A stretch of 64,000 nucleotides of DNA from Nonomuraea dietziae (lineage in GTDB: Bacteria; Actinomycetota; Actinomycetes; Streptosporangiales; Streptosporangiaceae), in assembly GCF_014195505.1 (NCBI RefSeq), contig NZ_JACIBV010000001.1, positions 3,534,001 to 3,598,000 on the forward strand. Reading direction: 5' to 3'. This document shows positions 60,273 to 64,000 of the stretch, in pieces (the stretch's first letter is position 1; the number at the start of each line of letters is the position of its first letter). Position numbers and translations under genes: made by a program. A model generated the notes under the pieces. The model did no database searches. It was not told where the DNA came from and saw nothing but the letters and a program-made list of their open reading frames with translations.

Positions 60273-60348
60273 ACCCTACGAGACCATTTGTTGTCTCAGA
60301 ATTGCTTAGTGGACGCGAGCAACAGTGCTTAATGAAAAGCGTGCTTTG

Positions 60349-64000
<3,652 letters not shown>

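Overview
The window is a 64 kb piece of a high-GC actinomycete chromosome. The protein content (three F420-type luciferase-like oxidoreductases, many TetR regulators, PASTA kinase, MEP-pathway genes beside a DUF4081-type acetyltransferase) and the 16S-23S-5S operon without spacer tRNAs fit a member of the Streptosporangiales (Nonomuraea/Streptosporangium-like). That placement is inferred from protein resemblance, not from a search.

Layout. 1-7.1 kb: a truncated TetR gene divergent from an Ohr peroxidase over a perfect palindrome; a branched-chain-type ABC importer (livK, a three-part LivH-LivM-LivF fusion, livG); a divergent zinc alcohol dehydrogenase; a TetR gene. 7.3-10.1 kb: a two-gene operon of type II NADH dehydrogenase and a stand-alone cytochrome b (QcrB-like). 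10.1-12.2 kb: a PASTA Ser/Thr kinase broken by a one-base frameshift. 12.5-16.2 kb: three luciferase-like (LLM) oxidoreductases and an alpha/beta hydrolase, sharing a palindrome type with the liv/dehydrogenase promoter. 16.2-21.3 kb: TetR/SRPBCC pair, HipA-like kinase plus DUF3037, MBL hydrolase, quinone-oxidoreductase-like enzyme, DUF4097-like lipoprotein. 21.3-22.3 kb: an intact IS982-like element. 22.3-29.9 kb: a minus-strand run dxr, ispG, MFS, exported TAP-like hydrolase, GNAT, NmrA-like protein. 30-32.2 kb: two tandem secreted serine proteases.

32.8-45.4 kb and 51.5-55.1 kb are catabolic: a saccharopine-dehydrogenase-like protein, gabT with a divergent PucR regulator, an aldehyde dehydrogenase, an LLM/FMN-reductase pair, a PotD-like lipoprotein, mmsA with a class III aminotransferase, and further on an acyl-CoA ligase, a second PucR regulator and a cupin. 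Together gabT + aldehyde dehydrogenase (C4) and aminotransferase + mmsA (C3) could consume both halves of spermidine-type polyamines, or GABA and beta-alanine. 45.7 kb holds an alternative-oxidase-like di-iron protein. 47-51.4 kb: an NTPase regulator with a second one-base frameshift, and an MFS drug exporter divergent from TetR across an elaborate operator. 55.2-56.5 kb: trpS with a clear WWW leader peptide and attenuator, and a 49-residue membrane protein. 56.7-59.8 kb: a secreted phosphodiester-glycosidase-family protein and a trypsin-like protease. 60.1-64 kb: 5S, 23S and the 3' end of 16S rRNA on the minus strand.

The most informative non-annotated signals are the trpS attenuator, the CCAAGC-type palindrome shared by two loci, the respiratory oddities (orphan cytochrome b with NDH-2, and an AOX-like oxidase), and the insertion sequence that sits exactly on a CTAG stop codon without breaking a gene. 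No CRISPR array, tRNA gene or prophage was seen.
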